Part shown: in pieces, positions 25,907 to 34,256 of the stretch | Numbering within the stretch: the stretch's first letter is position 1 | Layout of the letters: every line of letters starts with the position of its first letter | Source: Betaproteobacteria bacterium Ga0077523 | GTDB lineage: Bacteria > Pseudomonadota > Gammaproteobacteria > Burkholderiales > Ga0077523 | Direction: 5' to 3' | Assembly (NCBI GenBank): GCA_001464695.1 | Contig: LNDQ01000108.1 | Location: 84,090 to 148,089 of the forward strand | DNA: 64,000 nucleotides | Notes under the pieces: generated by a model | The model's input: only the letters and a program-made list of their open reading frames with translations | What the model was told of the DNA's origin: nothing | Databases searched by the model: none | Position numbers and translations under genes: made by a program

Positions 25907-28453
25907 TCATGAGATATCCGCATCCACGAGATTGCCGTACGTCTCCATCCACTCCCGTCGCTGCGAAGCGTTCTCTTTCGCCATCATCATGTTGAAGATG
26001 TCGTTCGAGATCTCGAGTTGCCCGTCCTCCACCAGCACCGGCAGCATGCGCCGCGTATCGGGATTGAGCGTGGTTTCCCACAACTGCTCCGGACTCATCT
26101 CGCCCAGTCCCTTGAAGCGACTCACCGTCCACGCGCCCTCCTTCACGCCCTCGTCCTCGAGCTTCTCTTCGAGGCTCGCGAGCTCCTGCTTGTCGAGCGC
26201 ATAGAGCTTGCGCGCGGGCTTGTTCTTGCCGTGGGCGGGTACGTCGATGCGAAAGAGCGGCGGCTGCGCCACGTACACATGCCCCTTCTCGATCAGCTTC
26301 GGAAAATGCCGGAAGAACAGCGTGAGCAGCAGCACCTGAATGTGCGAACCGTCCACGTCGGCATCGGCCAGGATGATGACCTTGCGGTAGCGCAGGCCCG
26401 AAAGATCCGGGTTGTCGCCGGGCTTGTGATGGTCGACGCCTACCGCCAGAGCGATCGCTTCGATCTCCTTGTTGGCGTAGAGAGTGTCAGGGGAATCCTG
26501 CCAGGTGTTCTTCGGCTTGCCCTTCAAGGGCAGTACGGCCTGGAATTCCTTGTCGCGCGCCTGCTTGGCCGACCCGCCCGCGCTGTCGCCTTCGACGATG
26601 AAGAGCTCATTGCGATCCGGGTCGTCCGACGCGCAATCAGTGAGCTTGCCGGGCAGCACGGCCACGCCCGAGCTCTTGCGCCGCTCGACCTTCTGCGCCG
26701 CACGCGTGCGCGCCATCGCCTGGCGTAGCACCAGGTCGGCGATGCGCTTGCCTTCGTCCACATGCTGGTTCAACCAGAGCTCGAACGGGTCACGCACCAT
26801 TTGCGCGGTCAGCTTCACCGCATCGCGCGAGATGAGCTCGTTCTTGACCTGGCCCTTGAACTGCGGGTCGAGCATCTTCACGGCCAGCACGTAGTTGGCG
26901 CGGGACCACACGTCTTCCGGCACGACCTTGAGGCCGCGCTGCCCCATGGCGTGCAGGTCGATGAAGTTGCGGATGGCGTTGTAGACCCCTTCGCGCAGCC
27001 CCGACACATGGGTGCCGCCGTGCCGCGTCGGGATCATGTTCACGTAGCTCTCGTTCACCAGGTCGCCATCGGCCGACCACGCGATCGCCCACAACGCGCC
27101 CTCGCCTTCTGCGAAGCTGTCGGACTCGGACTGCGCACTGATGTAGCGCTCGCCGAGGAAGCTCGACGCGACCGGTTCCGCACCCACCATGGCGTTCGCG
27201 AAGTAGCCGCGGATGCCTTCGGGGAAATGCCATTGCGTCGTCTCGAACTTGCCGTTCTTCTCGACGTTCAACGCGAACTTGACACCCGGCAGCAGCATCG
27301 CCTTGGCACGCAGCAGCGCGGCGATGTCGGTCGGCACGATCTTCGGCGAATCGAAGTACTTCGCATCGGGCCAGAAGCGCACGCGCGTACCGGTTTCGCG
27401 CGGACCGGCATTGCCGGTCTTCTTGAGTGGCTCCTTCAACTGGCCGTTGGGACCGAACACGATGCGCCAGGCTGCGCCATCGCGCTTCACATCCACTTCG
27501 AGCTTCGTCGACAGCGCATTGCTGACGCAAACGCCCACGCCATGCAGACCGCCCGCGATGCGATAGACGGCGTCCTTGTCGGTCTTCCGGAACTTGCCGC
27601 CCGAGTGCAGCGTCGTGAAGATTACCTGCACTGCCGGCACCTTCTTCTTCGGGTGTATGTCCACGGGGATGCCGCGGCCATCGTCCACGGCTTCCGCCGA
27701 GCCGTCCTCGTACAACGTCACGACGACATTCTTCGCGAAACCTGCCAGCCCTTCGTCAGCCGCGTTGTCGATGATCTCGACCAGCGCGTGGTTCGGGTTG
27801 ACCGGGTCGGTGTACATCCCCGGCCGATGCAGGATCGGCGAGAGATCCTCGAGGATCTCAATGTCTTCCGCGGTGTACGCGCTGTCTTTCTTTGCCATCT
27901 TTGTGGCGGCGTGGGGAATCTTGGGAACGGCACCCGAGCGGTCGGTGCCCAGGCGCTTGCGCAGTTCGCGGATCGCGATGGCGCGCACCGCTTCCGGCCC
28001 GCTGCGGATCGCGTCGACCAGGGCGAACAATTCGTGCAGCACCGGATCACGGATCGCCGCGACCGGCACCGACTTGTACAGCGGCTCCAGCGCGACACCG
28101 CGGACCTCGCCCGCCGGGTCGGGCCATACGGCGGGCGGCTCGTCGGTCGGCGGCAGCAGATCCAGCAGCGGCGCCGCCGACTCGGCGGTCGGCAGCCCCA
28201 GGGTCAGCCCACCCCGCTCCGCTGCCCAGACGTAGCGCACACCGTAGATCAGCAGTTCGTCCAGCCCCTTGGCATCCGGCACGCCCCAGCCTTCGTTCAG
28301 CCGGAGCAGCCCGGCCTCACCGCAGCGCTTGACCGCCGCATGGACCTCCGAGGCCGACATGCCGAGCTCCCAGGCGAGCTGCGTATAGCTCCAGGGCTCG
28401 GGGCCTCGCGCCACGATCTTGAGCAGCAGGCAGACGTCCTGAGGCTTGAGCAT
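25907..28453 (-). CDS. parE: DNA topoisomerase IV subunit B with in-frame N-terminal HTH region
   Basis: The frame encodes 848 aa without a stop. ParE proper starts at Met186 (ATG at 27898, MAKKDSAYTAEDIEILEDL) and is 663 aa, the normal length. GHKL ATPase motifs: EIIDNAADEGLAG, DDGRGIPVD and TLHSGGKFR; the TOPRIM motifs are EGDSAGGSAKQARD and DADVDGSHI. Upstream of Met186 lies a 185-residue helix-turn-helix protein region that has no stop of its own. No good ribosome-binding site precedes the internal ATG (GCCGCCACAAAG). So the product may be a fusion, or ParE may start internally by re-initiation. ParE partners ParC to decatenate chromosomes, with ATP hydrolysis. Confidence 0.93.
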   Translation of the reverse strand: MLKPQDVCLLLKIVARGPEPWSYTQLAWELGMSASEVHAAVKRCGEAGLLRLNEGWGVPDAKGLDELLIYGVRYVWAAERGGLTLGLPTAESAAPLLDLLPPTDEPPAVWPDPAGEVRGVALEPLYKSVPVAAIRDPVLHELFALVDAIRSGPEAVRAIAIRELRKRLGTDRSGAVPKIPHAATKMAKKDSAYTAEDIEILEDLSPILHRPGMYTDPVNPNHALVEIIDNAADEGLAGFAKNVVVTLYEDGSAEAVDDGRGIPVDIHPKKKVPAVQVIFTTLHSGGKFRKTDKDAVYRIAGGLHGVGVCVSNALSTKLEVDVKRDGAAWRIVFGPNGQLKEPLKKTGNAGPRETGTRVRFWPDAKYFDSPKIVPTDIAALLRAKAMLLPGVKFALNVEKNGKFETTQWHFPEGIRGYFANAMVGAEPVASSFLGERYISAQSESDSFAEGEGALWAIAWSADGDLVNESYVNMIPTRHGGTHVSGLREGVYNAIRNFIDLHAMGQRGLKVVPEDVWSRANYVLAVKMLDPQFKGQVKNELISRDAVKLTAQMVRDPFELWLNQHVDEGKRIADLVLRQAMARTRAAQKVERRKSSGVAVLPGKLTDCASDDPDRNELFIVEGDSAGGSAKQARDKEFQAVLPLKGKPKNTWQDSPDTLYANKEIEAIALAVGVDHHKPGDNPDLSGLRYRKVIILADADVDGSHIQVLLLTLFFRHFPKLIEKGHVYVAQPPLFRIDVPAHGKNKPARKLYALDKQELASLEEKLEDEGVKEGAWTVSRFKGLGEMSPEQLWETTLNPDTRRMLPVLVEDGQLEISNDIFNMMMAKENASQRREWMETYGNLVDADIS
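27899..28453 (-). other. Helix-turn-helix regulator region joined in frame to parE
   Basis: 185 residues beginning MLKPQDVCLLLKIVARG. The MarR-like winged helix includes SYTQLAWELGMSASEVHAAVKRCGEAGLL. This is followed by a region with ELLIYGVRYVWAAERGGLTLGLPTAESA, PAVWPDPAGEVRGVALEPLYKSVPVAA and LHELFALVDAIRSG. I know this layout from stand-alone proteins of unknown function of about 190 aa. The segment ends around RELRKRLG, then a 17-residue linker leads to ParE Met186. A 21-bp dyad lies 9 nt before its ATG. The lack of a stop could be real fusion or recent loss of the stop. Confidence 0.75.
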
Positions 28454-28462
28454 GGCCGCATT

Positions 28463-28483
28463 CTATTCGCGAATCGCGAATAG
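28463..28483. promoter_or_regulatory. 21-bp dyad, likely operator of the HTH-parE gene
   Basis: Perfect arms CTATTCGCG and CGCGAATAG around the centre AAT. It ends 9 nt upstream of the HTH ATG, where a repressor would block transcription start or the ribosome-binding site. Autoregulation by the HTH region is inferred from position and symmetry. Confidence 0.65.
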
Positions 28484-28547
28484 CGAAAAGGGCATACCCC
28501 TCAAGGGACGTCGCTTGGCGGCGACGTCGCGGCCACACGTCGGGGGG

Positions 28548-29219
28548 TCAGATCCGCCCGTAACGCTTCAGGATGACGTCCAGCGGCGCCCCGCTGTCGA
28601 TGTCCATCCGGATGCTCTTTTCCCGCTCGGTGATCTTTTCGGCCTCGGCGAGCACCGTCTCGATGTGCGCCGCCGGAATGACGACCACACCGTCCGCGTC
28701 GCCCAGCATGAAATCGCCGGGCGCCACTTCCACGCGCCGACTGGTGGCGCCGGGCATCACGATCGGAACCTGGCAGCCGGTGACCTTCAACCGCCCGATG
28801 GACTGCACCGGCGAACGGTATCTCGCGTAGACCGGCATCCCGTGCTTCGCGATCCACGCGCTGTCGCGCACGCCGCCGTTCACCACGATGCCAACACACC
28901 CGCGCACCTTCATGCCAAGAGCGAGCAGTTCGCCGAACGAAGCCATGCCCTCGGCATCGCCCGCCCACACCGACACGACACCGGGCATCATGCCGTTGAT
29001 CGCCTGCATCTTGTCCGGATCGCCCGGACCTTCGTAGGGCTGCAGGTGCATGCGCACCGTGTACGCGAAGCCCGCGAGCTTCTCCTGATTCGCCGCGATG
29101 GGAACCAACGCGGTGGAGAGCGCCTGGTCGAATCGACCGACGCCTTCCAGCACGTCGGAAACCGTCGTCGTATCGACGGCGAGAAAGCGGCTGCGGATGG
29201 ATTCCTGTTCGGGAGTCAT
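28548..29219 (-). CDS. RraA-like / HMG aldolase-family protein
   Basis: 223-aa protein of the RraA family, which includes 4-hydroxy-4-methyl-2-oxoglutarate/oxaloacetate aldolases and the RNase E regulator. The core is VSDVLEGVGR, GFAYTVRMHLQPYEG, ARG-like VRGCVGIVVNGGVRDSAWIAKHGMPVYARYRSP (with the conserved Gly-Gly-x-Arg-Asp) and VAPGDFMLGDADGVVVIPA. The Arg-Asp pair is the expected substrate and metal site. It is 19 nt downstream of the SMP-30-like gene start region's stop on the same strand, suggesting joint action in sugar-acid or aromatic catabolism. Enzyme function is more likely than RNase E control. Confidence 0.9.
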   Translation of the reverse strand: MTPEQESIRSRFLAVDTTTVSDVLEGVGRFDQALSTALVPIAANQEKLAGFAYTVRMHLQPYEGPGDPDKMQAINGMMPGVVSVWAGDAEGMASFGELLALGMKVRGCVGIVVNGGVRDSAWIAKHGMPVYARYRSPVQSIGRLKVTGCQVPIVMPGATSRRVEVAPGDFMLGDADGVVVIPAAHIETVLAEAEKITEREKSIRMDIDSGAPLDVILKRYGRI

Positions 29220-29238
29220 GGTGTCGTTCCTCGATCGA

Positions 29239-30189
29239 TCAACGTTTCGCCAGCACCTGGCCGTGCAACTGCAATCCGGAGCGCGGCCAATCCACTTCCA
29301 GCAGCGTGCCGAAGCCCGAGAGGGTCACGTACACCTTGCGCAAATCCGCTCCACCGAATGCGAGGTTGGTGGTGTAGACCTCCGGCGCCTTGTGAAACTC
29401 CAGCACCTCACCCTGGGGCGAGATGACGCTGATGCCGCCGGTGATCAGCGTCGCCACGCAGATGTTGCCGCCGGCCTCCACCTTGAGCGAGTCGAAGCGC
29501 TGGTACCCGGGCAATCCCGCCACGAGGGTACCGCCATGGGGCGACGGAAACGGCAGCTTGTCGAGCTGTCCTTCGCCGACGATCCGGAACTGCCACAGAC
29601 GCGAGGTCTCGGTCTCGGCGACGTAGAGCGTACGGCCGTCCGGGGACAGCCCGATGCCGTTCGGCGTCACGATCGGATGTACGACTTCCCGGATCAGGCT
29701 GCCATCCATGCGTGCGTAGTACACGGCACCTCGATCCATCTTGCGATCGTAGATCTTGCCGAGGTCGGTGAACCAGAATCCGCCCTTGCCATCCATCACG
29801 ATGTCGTTCGGGCCCTTCAGCGTCACGCCATCGCATTCGGTGTAGAGCACTTCGACCTTGCCGTTGTCGAGATCGACACGCTCGATCCGGCCGCCGCTGT
29901 AGTCGTCGGCGCGGCGCATGGGGCGAAACAGACCATCGGCCTCGTGGCCGAACTCGAAGCCGCCGTTGTTGCAGACGTAGCATTTGCCGTCCGGCCCGAC
30001 GGCAGCGCCGTTGGGCCCGCCGCCCAGTTCGGCGATCACGGTCTTGCGCCCGTCCGGATGCACGCGCGTAATCGTTCGGCGCGCAATTTCCACCAGCACC
30101 ACCGAGCCGTCTGGCATGGCCACCGGTCCTTCGGGAAACTGCAGACCCGACGTCATCTCGCGCCCGCGCAGTTCCAGCATCTTGGTCAT
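29239..30189 (-). CDS. SMP-30/gluconolactonase/LRE-family protein
   Basis: 316-aa six-bladed beta-propeller hydrolase. Metal ligands are expected at Glu in QFPEGPVAMPDG, Asn in GPNGAAVGPDG or GPNDIVMDGKGGFWFTD, and Asp in LSPDGRTLYVAET. The ATG at 30189 directly precedes the conserved start LELRGREMTSGLQFPEG; a longer frame upstream overlaps the selO end and is not used. Likely lactonase acting on a sugar or aromatic lactone. It is followed by the RraA-like gene, and the two may form a catabolic unit. Confidence 0.92.
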   Translation of the reverse strand: MTKMLELRGREMTSGLQFPEGPVAMPDGSVVLVEIARRTITRVHPDGRKTVIAELGGGPNGAAVGPDGKCYVCNNGGFEFGHEADGLFRPMRRADDYSGGRIERVDLDNGKVEVLYTECDGVTLKGPNDIVMDGKGGFWFTDLGKIYDRKMDRGAVYYARMDGSLIREVVHPIVTPNGIGLSPDGRTLYVAETETSRLWQFRIVGEGQLDKLPFPSPHGGTLVAGLPGYQRFDSLKVEAGGNICVATLITGGISVISPQGEVLEFHKAPEVYTTNLAFGGADLRKVYVTLSGFGTLLEVDWPRSGLQLHGQVLAKR

Positions 30190-30289
30190 CGTCGTCCTCC
30201 CCCGCTTATCGTTGTCAGGGATCGCTCCAGCGCGCCCATCGGCCGACGATACCCGATGCGCCGGGTCGCCGTCACGGACCTCGGCCTGC

Positions 30290-31849
30290 CTATGAGCTGC
30301 AGGACAGCATGGAGCACCCGGCACGGGTACGTGCCCAGTCGGGCCGCTTCGCGGCAAAGCGCTCGCGGCCGGGCTGATCCTCGTAGGGACGGCGCATCAC
30401 GTCGAGCAGTTCGTCGATGCGGCCGAAGTCACCCTGCTCTGCGAGGTCGATGGCTTCCTGGGCGAGGTAGTTGCGCAGGACATAGCGCGGGTTGACCGCG
30501 TTCATGCGTGCTCGCCGCTCGATGTCAGGGATCGCGTTCGATCGGATGCGTTGAGCGTAGCGCTCGAGCCACGTCGTGACCTGCGGTCGCGTCGCAACGC
30601 GCTTGGCCTCGTCGTAAAAGGCCGGCGCCAGCACGTCGGACTCCGGACGATCGAGATCCACGCCTGCGAGCAGACGGAAGGCGAGTGTCATGTCCACCTC
30701 CGCCTCGTGCAGCAGCAAGTAGAAGTCGGAGCCGATCTCGCCGTCGCGATCGCGCCAGGTGTCGAAACCGAACTTGGCTGCCGTCATGCGCTGCTGCTCC
30801 GCTTCGAACACTGCAGCAAATCGATCGAGGCCCGCCTCCAGCGGCGCGGTGGAAGGAAACACCGGCACCAGCGCATTCGCGAGCTGCGCGAGATTCCAGT
30901 GCGCGATCTGCGCCTGCTGCCCGAAACGATAGCGACGTCCGGCAGCATCCGTGGTGTTCGGTGTCCAGCCGGGATCGAAATCCTCCAGCCACCCGTAGGG
31001 GCCATAGTCGATGGTGAGCCCGAGGATCGACATGTTGTCGGTGTTCATCACGCCGTGGACGAACCCCACCCGCAGCCAGTGAGCGACCATCGTCGCCGTG
31101 CGCTCGCAGACAGCGTGGAACCACCGCGTGCGGCGTTCGACCGGATCGCCTGCTATCTCGGGGAAGTCACGCCGGATGGTGAACTCCACCAGACGCTCGA
31201 GGGTCGCAAAATCCGAGCGGGATGTGAAGATCTCGAAGTTGCCGAAGCGGATGAACGAGGGTGCCACGCGGCACACGATCGCTCCTTGCTCTGCCTGCGG
31301 CCGGCCGTCGTAGAACATGTCCCGCACCACTTCTTCGCCGGTACCCACCAGGCACAGGGCCCGCGTCGTGGGTACGCCGAGGTGATGCATCGCTTCGCTG
31401 CATAGAAACTCGCGGATCGACGAACGCAGTACCGCCCGGCCGTCGGCCGTGCGTGAGTACGGGGTGGGTCCAGCGCCCTTGAGCTGCAGTTCCCAACGTT
31501 CGCCTCGCCGGTTGACGACTTCGCCCAGCGTGATCGCGCGACCGTCGCCCAGTTGCCCCGCCCATTGGCCGAACTGGTGACCGCCGTAGACCGCAGCGTA
31601 GGGCTGCATCCCGGGTAACGTCCGGTTGCCGCCGAACACTTCCGCAAAGTCGGGCGTTTGCACGTCGGCCGCCGTCAGGTCGAGCAATGCGGCACACTCG
31701 GGCGACCACGAAATGAGCCTTGGCGCAGCCACCTTCGTGGGGTCCACCCGCGAGTAGCATGCACCATGCACCTGTCGCCGCCGCGGACCGGTATCGGCAT
31801 CGGCGGGCAGATCGCGGACGAAGCTGTTGTCGAATACGATGGAGTTCAT
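30290..31849 (-). CDS. selO: SelO (YdiU/UPF0061) protein AMP-transferase
   Basis: 519-aa pseudokinase-fold enzyme that AMPylates proteins involved in redox control. Recognised by YSRVDPTKVAAPRLISWSPE, AVYGGHQFGQWAGQLGDGRAITLGE, QLKGAGPTPYSRTADGRAVLRSSIREFLCSEAMHHLG and GVMNTDNMSILGLTIDYGPYGWLEDFDP (the DNMS/DYGP metal loops). The C terminus is SCSS, in which Cys occupies the position of selenocysteine in eukaryotic SelO and matches the E. coli YdiU tail. The start ATG gives MNSIVFDNSFVRDLP. It is followed by the SMP-30-like gene after 100 nt. Confidence 0.96.
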   Translation of the reverse strand: MNSIVFDNSFVRDLPADADTGPRRRQVHGACYSRVDPTKVAAPRLISWSPECAALLDLTAADVQTPDFAEVFGGNRTLPGMQPYAAVYGGHQFGQWAGQLGDGRAITLGEVVNRRGERWELQLKGAGPTPYSRTADGRAVLRSSIREFLCSEAMHHLGVPTTRALCLVGTGEEVVRDMFYDGRPQAEQGAIVCRVAPSFIRFGNFEIFTSRSDFATLERLVEFTIRRDFPEIAGDPVERRTRWFHAVCERTATMVAHWLRVGFVHGVMNTDNMSILGLTIDYGPYGWLEDFDPGWTPNTTDAAGRRYRFGQQAQIAHWNLAQLANALVPVFPSTAPLEAGLDRFAAVFEAEQQRMTAAKFGFDTWRDRDGEIGSDFYLLLHEAEVDMTLAFRLLAGVDLDRPESDVLAPAFYDEAKRVATRPQVTTWLERYAQRIRSNAIPDIERRARMNAVNPRYVLRNYLAQEAIDLAEQGDFGRIDELLDVMRRPYEDQPGRERFAAKRPDWARTRAGCSMLSCSS

Positions 31850-31882
31850 GGACGCGCGCCGCGTGTGGGCACTTGCCGGCGA

Positions 31883-32179
31883 CTATTCGTCAAGATAGCC
31901 CGCTTCCCGGGCGTGACGGATGGCCAACACGAGCACCCGCTCGGAAGCCGGATACCAACGGTACTTCGCCACATACGTCGCCGCCCCATGACCGGCAACC
32001 AGTTCGCGCAAGCCATCCTCGACTCGACGACCGATGCGCGGATGCCGGGCGAGAATTCCGATCGCGTCACGCAGATCATTCACGACGACCGCCGCGCGTC
32101 CCGGATCTTCCTGGGCAATGAACTCGAAGATGCGTTCCAGATCGGCGAATGCGCGTGCCGAGAGCGCTAAGGTCGCCAC
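31883..32179 (-). CDS. RelE/ParE-superfamily toxin
   Basis: 98-aa toxin-like protein: ALSARAFADLERIFEFIAQEDPGRAAVVVNDLRDAIGILARHPRIGRRVEDGLRELVAGHGAATYVAKYRW, then the YPASERVLVLAIRHAREAGY tail. The layout fits ParE (gyrase poison) more than RelE (ribosome-dependent RNase). It uses a GTG start that overlaps the end of the antitoxin gene by 13 nt, as in classic type II modules. Toxicity and target are inferred from family. Confidence 0.9.
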   Translation of the reverse strand: MATLALSARAFADLERIFEFIAQEDPGRAAVVVNDLRDAIGILARHPRIGRRVEDGLRELVAGHGAATYVAKYRWYPASERVLVLAIRHAREAGYLDE

Positions 32180-32451
32180 GCCTTGGCACGGGGTCGCGCG
32201 ACCCGCTTGCCCCGAGCCTTGGCGGCGAGATAGCCGAACACCTCTTCGGGGTCGTACGCCCTGCCCGACTGCAGAGTCTCGGACTCCGCTTCCAGGGCCT
32301 CGGCCCCGAAGCGCCGCCGCAACGTCACGCGGTTCGCGGCCTGCTCGATTGCCTCGACCATGAAGGCGTGCGCCGACTGCCCCGTACCTTCTACGAGTTC
32401 GGTGATCTGCTGCTTCAGTGAATCCGGCAGCTTGAGACTGGTAGCGGCCAT
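32167..32451 (-). CDS. Ribbon-helix-helix antitoxin (CopG/ParD-like)
   Basis: 94-aa protein. The N terminus AATSLKLPDSLKQQITELVEGTGQSAHAFMVEAIEQAA is a typical ribbon-helix-helix DNA-binding fold; the C-terminal tail with FGYLAAKARGKRVARPRAKAW is basic and would wrap the toxin. The start ATG at 32451 follows GAGGAACC. It precedes and overlaps the ParE-like toxin gene, and is expected to repress their shared promoter through the RHH fold. Confidence 0.9.
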   Translation of the reverse strand: MAATSLKLPDSLKQQITELVEGTGQSAHAFMVEAIEQAANRVTLRRRFGAEALEAESETLQSGRAYDPEEVFGYLAAKARGKRVARPRAKAWRP

Positions 32452-32506
32452 TGGTTCCTCATGGCTCCATGGAGTAGTAACAAAGTAATACCTGTGCGCC
32501 TGGCCG

Positions 32507-33478
32507 TCAAGCCAAACCACTGGTCGACAACGGCTTCCGCGCTGCCACCACCTCCGCCAGCAGGCACAGGATCTCGTACATGATCGTCGCCCCCACCAGC
32601 GCGGTATTGCCCGACGGATCGAAGGGCGGGCAGACCTCCACCACGTCGCCACCGATCAGGTTGAGATGGCGCAGCCCGCGCAGGAACTGCTGCGCCTCGC
32701 GCGTGGTGAGTCCACCGATCTCCGGCGTGCCGGTACCTGGCGCGTACACCGGGTCGAGCCCGTCCACGTCGAAGGTGATGTAGGTCGGTCCGTCGCCCAC
32801 GACGCGACGCGCTTCGGCGATCACCTTCTCGACACCCAACTCGACGAATTCGTCGATGAACACCACGCGCATGCCCGAGTCGGCGGAATAGCGCCACCCG
32901 TCGTCGACGGCCTGGCCGCCGCGAATGCCGATCTGGATGGTGCGCTTCGGATCGAGCAGCCCTTCTTCGACCGCATAGCGAAACGGCGAGCCGTGATGGA
33001 ACCGGCTGCCGCCCCATTCAGCCCAGGTGTCGGTATGGGCATCGATGTGGATCATGCCGATCGGACGATGCCGCGCGATGCCGCGGAAGATCGGGTACGT
33101 GATGGAATGGTCGCCGCCGGCCGTCAGGGGCAGCGCACCGGATTCGAAGATGCCGCGATAGAAGCCCTCGATATCGGCCAGCACGGCGACGCGATCGAAT
33201 ATCTTCGAGAACCCGACGTCACCGACGTCCGCCACGTTGCAGATCTCGAACGGGTTGATGCGCGAAACATGATGGATGCCCCGGCACATCGAGGACTGGT
33301 TGCGAATCTCGCGCGGTCCGTGGCGCGCACCGGCCCGACAGGTCACGCCACCGTCGTAGGGCACGCCGATCATGGCCACATCGAGACCTGCCGGATCGCG
33401 CCGCAGCGGCGTGCGCATGAAGGTCGGAATCTCCATGTACCGCGGGGAGTTCTGAGGGTTGAAGGCAGGGGCTTCCAT
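32507..33478 (-). CDS. Agmatinase/guanidino-acid ureohydrolase family protein
   Basis: 323-aa manganese enzyme of the arginase/agmatinase family, hydrolysing a guanidino compound to urea and an amine. Metal-binding motifs are GGDHSITYPI, HIDAHTDTW and FDVDGLDPVYAPGTGTPEIGG. N-terminal AMIGVPYDGGVTCRAGARHGPREIR is the agmatinase signature. The ATG at 33478 follows GAGGTATCCG; an upstream frame extension lacks support. Agmatinase (speB), guanidinobutyrase and guanidinopropionase cannot be separated by eye, so no gene symbol is given. It is immediately downstream of a 383-nt gap and points away from it. Confidence 0.93.
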   Translation of the reverse strand: MEAPAFNPQNSPRYMEIPTFMRTPLRRDPAGLDVAMIGVPYDGGVTCRAGARHGPREIRNQSSMCRGIHHVSRINPFEICNVADVGDVGFSKIFDRVAVLADIEGFYRGIFESGALPLTAGGDHSITYPIFRGIARHRPIGMIHIDAHTDTWAEWGGSRFHHGSPFRYAVEEGLLDPKRTIQIGIRGGQAVDDGWRYSADSGMRVVFIDEFVELGVEKVIAEARRVVGDGPTYITFDVDGLDPVYAPGTGTPEIGGLTTREAQQFLRGLRHLNLIGGDVVEVCPPFDPSGNTALVGATIMYEILCLLAEVVAARKPLSTSGLA

Positions 33479-33861
33479 CGGATACCTCGACACGCATGAA
33501 GCCGGGAGTTTACGAGAAGCCGTCGCCAAACGGCGTCACTTCGTCGACCAATGGTCTGGCCGACACCCCCAACTCGTCCGAAACGCCAGTTTCCCCATCG
33601 CGGCTGCGAAAACCATTGATCGCCGTCAACGACGGCCGTCCGAAAAAGCGAGTACAAGGACGTTTTTGGCGCAAGGAAATCGGGAACCTGCCGTTAACGG
33701 CAGTCGTGCATGTCGAATCCCGACCCGAGACGGGGTCCGGGGTGCACGACTGACGTACCTGGATTTCCTTCAACCCTGACGTTGTCGACGGGTGGCCGCG
33801 TGGCGGACCGAGTTGTCGCCGCCGCGCCTTCAGTTGCGCCGGCAAGAACGAGGAAAGCACC
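33479..33861. other. 383-nt intergenic region with nested hairpins
   Basis: No gene is supported here. At 33688-33703 there is a perfect 16-bp palindrome (CTGCCGTT/AACGGCAG). From 33701 to 33752, ten-base arms CAGTCGTGCA and TGCACGACTG enclose a GACCC-GAGACG-GGGTC hairpin. The region lies between divergent genes (ureohydrolase to the left, a small hypothetical to the right). It may hold promoters plus an unrecognised structured RNA or leader. Short open frames here have no coding character. Confidence 0.5.
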
Positions 33862-34191
33862 ATGGTCACACACGCGAGGGTCGTGTTCGTCAACAGTCAC
33901 AACCACCTCACCGACACCGCCGGCCACGATTGCCGGTATCGCACGGCGAACGGTCATCCGTTGCTGCCGGGATACTGGTACCTCGTGCAGTGGCCGGACG
34001 ACGTGGAGGAGCCGCTGTTCGACATGCACGCGCATTACTCGGGGCCTTTCGATTCGGAGCGCGCCGCCCGCAACGAACTGGGCGCGCTGGGCGTCCCGGT
34101 GTCGACGCTGGTCGATGCACCGCCGTCGAGCGGTGCTGCGACCGCGAGAAATCCCGACGCCGCGTTCTTTTCCGACTGGCACTGCGACTGA
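33862..34191 (+). CDS. Small hypothetical protein
   Basis: 109 aa, no signal peptide. Contains TAGHDCRYRTANGHPLLPGYWYLVQWPDD and FDMHAHYSGPFDSERAARNELGALG. Two Cys only, with several aromatic residues; family not recognised. GAGGAAAGCACC precedes the ATG. The composition and strong ribosome-binding site support a real gene. It is followed after 65 nt by the membrane-anchored DUF6544-like gene on the same strand. Confidence 0.68.
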   Translation: MVTHARVVFVNSHNHLTDTAGHDCRYRTANGHPLLPGYWYLVQWPDDVEEPLFDMHAHYSGPFDSERAARNELGALGVPVSTLVDAPPSSGAATARNPDAAFFSDWHCD

Positions 34192-34256
34192 TCCGACGGC
34201 GCAACGCCGGACCGTGCCGCGTCGGATACGCGGCCCGCTGACTCGAGGAATCGTTC

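Noticed and set aside
26762..28483. 573-codon open frame on the plus strand
   Set aside because: Antisense to parE and the HTH region; the parE reading has full ATPase and TOPRIM motifs.
33709..33730. T-loop-like sequence GTCGAATCCCGAC suggesting a tRNA remnant
   Set aside because: No acceptor, D or anticodon arms of suitable length surround it. The nested hairpin explains the pairing better.
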